From contig JABYQN010000004.1 of assembly GCA_022606135.1 (NCBI GenBank), positions 2,294,001 through 2,358,000 on the forward strand: a stretch of 64,000 bases of DNA, written 5' to 3'. Of this stretch, positions 59,708 through 64,000 are shown piece by piece; position 1 is the first letter of the stretch; each line of letters starts with the position of its first letter. The notes beneath the pieces were generated by a model. The model saw only the letters and a list, made by a program, of their open reading frames with translations. It had not been told where the DNA came from and searched no databases. The position numbers were made by a program, and so were the translations under genes. The stretch is from Fomes fomentarius (Eukaryota > Basidiomycota > Agaricomycetes > Polyporales > Polyporaceae).

Positions 59708-60084
59708 GGCGGGATGCAGAGAGGTATGTCTTGGACTCAAGCTTCGAGACTGTATATCACCCTTTATGCGCGCTCTTGGAATAAGCGAGCGGACCGCAGG
59801 GGCGGGCGACCCGGGTCCCACGACCTGCCCCCGACCGCCGCATCCCGACAGGAGCCCTCAGCGGGCCGGACACTCCCCCGCACCCCGCACCGCGTACCTG
59901 GGAAGGTGATCGGAAACGAAGCTAATAACTATTCCGCTGCTCGCCAACCCCTCTCGACTCCGCCCCGTGGGGTCAGCTGAGACCCGCTAAGCGTAGGTCG
60001 AGGCGTGTATAAAGAATTCGTGTCTTTTTACACGCCGCTCGCTGCCTTGCCTTGCCACGACCACGACCAGCTCACAGTCCAGTC
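59708..60084. promoter_or_regulatory. Divergent promoter of GH105 and MFS genes
   Basis: This 377-base region separates two start codons on opposite strands. About 59790-59900 is clearly richer in G and C than the surroundings. A TATA box, GTGTATAAAG, lies at 60005-60014, about 71-80 bases before the MFS start. No TATA box was seen for the GH105 side. Confidence 0.6.
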
Positions 60085-62352
60085 ATGTCCGAACTCGCAA
60101 AGCACGATTCCACTGAGCGTCGCATCGAGGACGTCGAGAAGGAAGTCGTCTCCATCTCTAGCGGAGAGACTTCACAACGTGGGTTTGTCTTTATCTATCG
60201 TTTCATCCACTCACATTCATTCAACACAGAGCAAGCTGGTATCGATGCTGAGGTGGCAGGTGAGCATCTTCGCGTCGCGGTTCATACCCATAAGATTTAC
60301 GTGCTCCTTGCGCAGAGTTCTTCTCTAAGCAGGCCGCCAGTGGCCCCATTGAGATTGACGAGGAGACGAACAGGAGGCTGAGATGGATGGTTCACAAGCG
60401 TGTCCTGGTGCGCATGCTCACTGCTAGTGCTTGTTCGTGGTGCTCACACGAATCTGTAGGTGGTCATGGTCACCACCTACTTCGCCCAGGCGCTTGACAA
60501 GGGGTAGGGTGTATTGCAAACGACCTGTTTTCATTCACAGGACTAACCCAGATTGCTCGTAGGACGATCAACTTTGCGTCCATCATGGGCATCATCGAGG
60601 ATACGAATCTCCATGGGCAACAGTATCCTTGGCTCACAACTTGCGGTGCGTCTCTATTCTCTTCGTTGCCTCGCTATCGGCTGACATTGCGCTCCAGTGT
60701 ATATTGCCATGTGAGTATCCGCTCCGCTACCTCGCCTCCTCTCATGAGACTGACCGCTCACTAGTCTGATCTGGGAGTTCCCCACCAACCGTCTCATCCA
60801 ACGTCTGCCTATCGCCAAGTACCTTGCTTTCAAGTAAGCGATCTCCTTCCATCGCAATGTCACACACTGAATGTTCTGTGTAGTATCGCTGCTTGGGGTG
60901 CCGTGCTGGCTACTACGGCGGCCTGCAAGGACTTCACGGGCCTGATCATCGTCCGCACCCTCCTTGGTGTCTTCGAGTGTGTCTGCCAACCTGCCTTCGT
61001 CTACATGTCGACGATGTGGTATCGTCGCGAGGAGCAGGCCCTCGTCATTGGCGCATTCTACTCCATGAACGGTTTCCAGCAGTGTGTTGGTGGACTGTTG
61101 GCCTATGGTATTGCGCAGATCCAGGGTGGGGCGATCAAGAACTGGCAGGTGCTGTTCACTGTGAGTTTCTTGTTCCTTGGGATCGTTTCCCGGAAAGTCT
61201 TGAACCCAGATCGCCCTGTTCGCAGCTGCTCGGTTGCCTCACCTTTGTATGGGGCATCTTCGTTGCCTTCTACCTCCCGGACTCGCCGATGCGCGCCAAG
61301 TGCTGGACCCCTGAGGATCGTCTGCTCATCGCCGAGCGTGTGCGCAAGAACGAGACCGGTATCCAGAACAAGGAGTTCAAGGTCATATTCATTTCAACTT
61401 ACGCTAGGGCTGCCGCTAAAAGATCGTTGTAGTGGTACCAAGTGCGCGAGGCGTTGACGGACCCCGTCGTGCTTACCGTCACTCTGATTTCTGTGAGTAT
61501 ATATTCCGGCGCCATCTCCACTGTAGTTCAAGATGCTGATCTCGTGCGGCACGCTAGTTCACAAACGGCATGCCCACTGGTGGTCTCGGTGCATTCGCCA
61601 ACCTGATCATCAAGGCTTTCGGCTACACCGTGTTGCAGACGTACCTCCTCAATATCGCGCAGGGTGCAGTCATCATGTTCTTCTTGTTCAGCGGCGCGTA
61701 CCTCTCGAAGCACTACAACCAGAAGATCCTGCTCGCCATCATCTACACATTGCCTAACATCATCGGCACGATTGTGTTCTTGACGGTCCCGACTCGCCAA
61801 GACACCAAGGTTGGGCTGCTCATCTCGTTCTAGTGAGTCCCAACTCATCTCTCCGCTGACGTCCTCGACAACTGACGACTCTTCTCAGTCTGACCATGGC
61901 CTTTGGTGCTGTCTCCGTGCTCAATCTGGCGGTGATGTCCAACAATGTTGCGGGGCGCACGAAACAAGTCGTCGCCTCCTCGCTCGTGTTCATTGCTTGG
62001 GCAGTCGGCAACGCAGTCGGTCCGCAAGTCTTCCGGGCGGATGACGCTCCGCGTTACATCAAGGCCTTTATCGCGCACATGGTCATGTACGCGCTTCAGG
62101 TCGCCCTGCTCTTCTTCCTCCGGGGCTATCTCATGCGTCAGAACGTCCTCAAGCGCCGTGCTGCTGCGCTTCGGGAGTCCACCGCGAGTGGCGAGGACAC
62201 GGTACGTACCCCTTGCTTATCTGCATCGATGCGCTGGATAGACACAACTGACGGGATCTCTTCTTCACGTAAAGGATGAGCACCTGGGTCACAGGCATGC
62301 TTTCGACGATCTCACGGACCAGGAGAACCCCGACTTCCGTTATACGTACTAG
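60085..62352 (+). CDS. MFS transporter of the allantoate permease (anion:cation symporter) type
   Basis: A 12-pass plasma membrane carrier for small organic anions or related solutes. ATG 60085 opens 'M-S-E-L-A-K-H-D'. About twelve exons, some very short, give 'I-D-E-E-T-N-R-R-L-R-W' (typical N-terminal lead), 'Y-F-A-Q-A-L-D-K-G', 'G-I-I-E-D-T-N-L', 'I-W-E-F-P-T-N-R-L-I-Q-R-L-P' and 'Y-L-A-F-N'. Then 'L-L-G-V-F-E-C-V-C-Q-P-A', 'M-W-Y-R-R-E-E-Q-A-L', 'Y-L-P-D-S-P-M-R-A-K-C-W-T', 'F-T-N-G-M-P-T-G-G-L-G-A-F' and 'S-S-L-V-F-I-A-W-A-V-G-N-A-V-G-P'. These are hallmarks of the Dal5/Tna1-like family. The end 'P-D-F-R-Y-T-Y' has TAG at 62350-62352. Shared promoter with GH105 suggests, but does not show, uptake of a pectin fragment. 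Confidence 0.88.
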
Positions 62353-62631
62353 GTCGCTGGAGCTGGCGGCGCGGTTTCTTCCGCTCGCTCGTTCGCCCGG
62401 GTCTTGTCCACGACTTACGATATTGTAATGAATGCCACGGCATCGTCCTATTGTGCTTCGCTCCTTGTATTTCTAGGCGGATCGTTTTACGCAAAATTAT
62501 GATATCACCCAATCTCTGATGTCGCAATTCGGCGCAGGTGCTGCGCTAATCCACATATGTAATACGGCTTACAAGGACCGTACATGAAAGGAAGATGCCA
62601 CATGGAGAACAGTAGTAATGCGAATCCGCCT

Positions 62632-63591
62632 TTACTCCGCATCGAAAACCAATGCGCGGACCTCGATAGACTGCCTATACGGCGCATCCTTCGGACTACT
62701 CACGTCCGTAAACGCGGTGTGCGGCGTTAGGCGCGCCTTATCCTCCTCCGAGTCATAGCACTTGATGAGCGTGACTTCGTCCGGAGTCTGGTTTCCGAGG
62801 TAGTACCACTGTAGGTTCGGATTGTAGCGTACGGAGTAGGTTGATCCTGTGCGATGCGGGTACACGAGGTCCACGTGGACGAGGTCCTTCTCGTCAAGCG
62901 TGCGCCAGTCCGCGACAGCCAGCGGCTTGTGCGCGACCGGGTTCGCGATCGGGCGCCAGAGGTTGATAAGGCGCACGCGCGATTTGAGAAGGCGGTCTGC
63001 CTCGTCGGGCAAGTGGTATTGTACGCGCGCGTGGCTCGCCTGGTACGTCTGGTCGATGTGGACCATCTCCTGCCAACGGAACTGTAAGTGCGACGCAACA
63101 ATATCGACACATGAATGATACGTGCTGCTGGACCCCGATTCTTCGGGTCGGACTGGTCCGATGCGGGATTGCGCCTGCAAACGGATAGTTGTGATGTCAG
63201 TGGCAGTCACTCTTAATAATACTTGTACGTTTCTCAAACATGCTCACCGGATAGTATGATCAAATATATAGACACGCTTGGCGCCTGTCACCTTCTTCAA
63301 GATCGTCTCGACCTCGGCGTAGTACTTGAGCTTGATTGTCTCCTCGTCGATGAACTCCTTCTCGACGCTGGGCCAACGCACGAACTGGAAGCCGTGGGTG
63401 TCGAGGGTGAACTCTGCCTCGCGGCCGCGGGCGTCGTGCACGACAACGGGGTGCGGATCCCTTCCGACATTGGTCTTGTACTCGCCAGGGCCGTTTGTAA
63501 CGACCGACCGTGGCGGACTATCGTCGAGAGGTTTGTACCAGTTCAGCGTTGTCGGGACATCGTGAGGAGCAGGGGCAGTTGCAGTAGGCAT
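62632..63591 (-). CDS. CmcJ/AsaB-like non-haem iron oxygenase family protein
   Basis: This resembles the CmcJ / AsaB / GA4-desaturase-like family, which includes 2-oxoglutarate-type oxygenases in fungal and bacterial specialised metabolism. ATG 63591 opens 'M-P-T-A-T-A-P-A-P'; exon 1 has 'L-N-W-Y-K-P', 'D-T-H-G-F-Q-F-V' and 'V-Y-I-F-D-H-T-I-R', ending at 63248 before GTGAGC. Later 'E-M-V-H-I-D-Q-T' supplies an H-x-D metal motif, then 'R-V-R-L-I-N-L-W-R-P-I', 'L-A-V-A-D-W-R-T-L-D' and 'L-T-P-H-T-A-F-T-D' with a possible third His. Stop at 62632. The frame between 63174 and about 63080 does not join cleanly with one intron; a second small intron or a frameshift is needed there. Confidence 0.78.
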
Positions 63592-63639
63592 TGTGAAGAG
63601 TGCGTTTGCCTGTAACAATTCGGTCTGACAAAACTTCGA

Positions 63640-63651
63640 CCTTATATATAC
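63640..63651 (-). promoter_or_regulatory. TATA box of the CmcJ-like gene
   Basis: The minus strand reads GTATATATAAGG about 49-60 bases before the ATG at 63591. Confidence 0.6.
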
Positions 63652-64000
63652 TGTAGTACGTCCTTCAATGCGTCAGCACTGAGAATCTGACAGGCGCCAT
63701 AGAGCCATTTCTGAGGCTGTTGACGCAATCGGTGCAGCTCTGTATCTGGGAAGTCCGAGCATACTCGGACTTAAAGGCTCGTAAGCTGGAGGTCTTTTCA
63801 TGGTCACATTGTCAGCAAATTGGAAAACGGCGCGGCACTTACGATACACACAAACGAGTCAATCCGAGGGCCTAGTCGCGAGGGAGATAAGCAACACCGG
63901 GCTTCCACTGGTCGCAAGTTGAGGACTACTTACCGTACACTGTACACAATCGACAGACCACGGCTGACGATGCCGAGTTCCGTCCTTATATGTGATGCGG
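63652..64000. other. Upstream flank at window end
   Basis: No coding signal is visible in the last 350 bases; the next gene lies outside the window. Confidence 0.4.

Noticed and set aside
1..64000. CRISPR arrays, operons or ribosome binding sites
   Set aside because: The intron-rich genes show a eukaryotic nuclear genome; no regularly spaced repeats were seen.
1..64000. Polyketide synthase or NRPS core that would make the AONS/KDSR set a classical biosynthetic cluster
   Set aside because: No ketosynthase, acyltransferase, adenylation or carrier motifs were found in any frame.

Overview
The window looks like a piece of nuclear genome from a mushroom-forming basidiomycete (Agaricomycetes). 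Nearly every gene is cut by many short introns of about 45-70 bases with GT...AG ends. TATA-like boxes lie 50-90 bases before several starts. The gene families (DUF6534 membrane proteins, a seven-pass membrane protein of the 'W-R-x-W-V-L-W' type, an Ivy1-like I-BAR protein) are typical of that class. The species cannot be told from the sequence. All splice sites given here were read by eye.

Layout. Left part (1-23.4 kb): a decayed piece of an 8-amino-7-oxononanoate synthase-like gene (AONS/BioF fold, PLP enzyme), a seven-pass membrane protein (-), an intact AONS-like gene (+), a GNAT acetyltransferase (-), four DUF6534 membrane proteins (all -), and between them the stranded tail of an I-BAR gene and another AONS remnant. 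Centre (23-30 kb): a 3-ketodihydrosphingosine reductase (Tsc10/KDSR, -) between two long stretches with no recognisable gene. Right part (30.6-44 kb): a DUF6534 gene (+), an AONS-like gene (-), the complete I-BAR gene (+) and another DUF6534 gene (+). Far right (44-64 kb): a small gene with an in-frame stop, an MFS transporter (-), a probable Mediator subunit 19 (+), a second short-chain dehydrogenase (+), a 5'-truncated AONS pseudogene (+), a third intact AONS-like gene (+), a remnant of the seven-pass protein (-), a GH105 hydrolase (-) divergent from an allantoate-permease-type MFS transporter (+), and a CmcJ/AsaB-like oxygenase (-).

The most striking property is repetition. Six loci belong to one AONS-like family: three with complete reading frames, one truncated pseudogene and two remnants. 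Six DUF6534 genes are present. The order DUF6534 - AONS - I-BAR - DUF6534, read outward from the centre, occurs on both sides in mirror image. The left arm has lost the front of the AONS gene and most of the I-BAR gene, as if by one deletion. The right arm, with the complete I-BAR gene, looks closer to the original state.

Working idea (inference): an alpha-oxoamine synthase family, a 3-keto-sphingoid reductase, a second ketoreductase-like SDR, a GNAT and many membrane proteins within 60 kb could make and handle an amino-ketone or sphingoid-like product. The AONS copies look most like fungal BioF, so duplicated biotin biosynthesis is the simpler alternative. The GH105/MFS pair at the right end looks like an independent pectin-fragment utilisation module.
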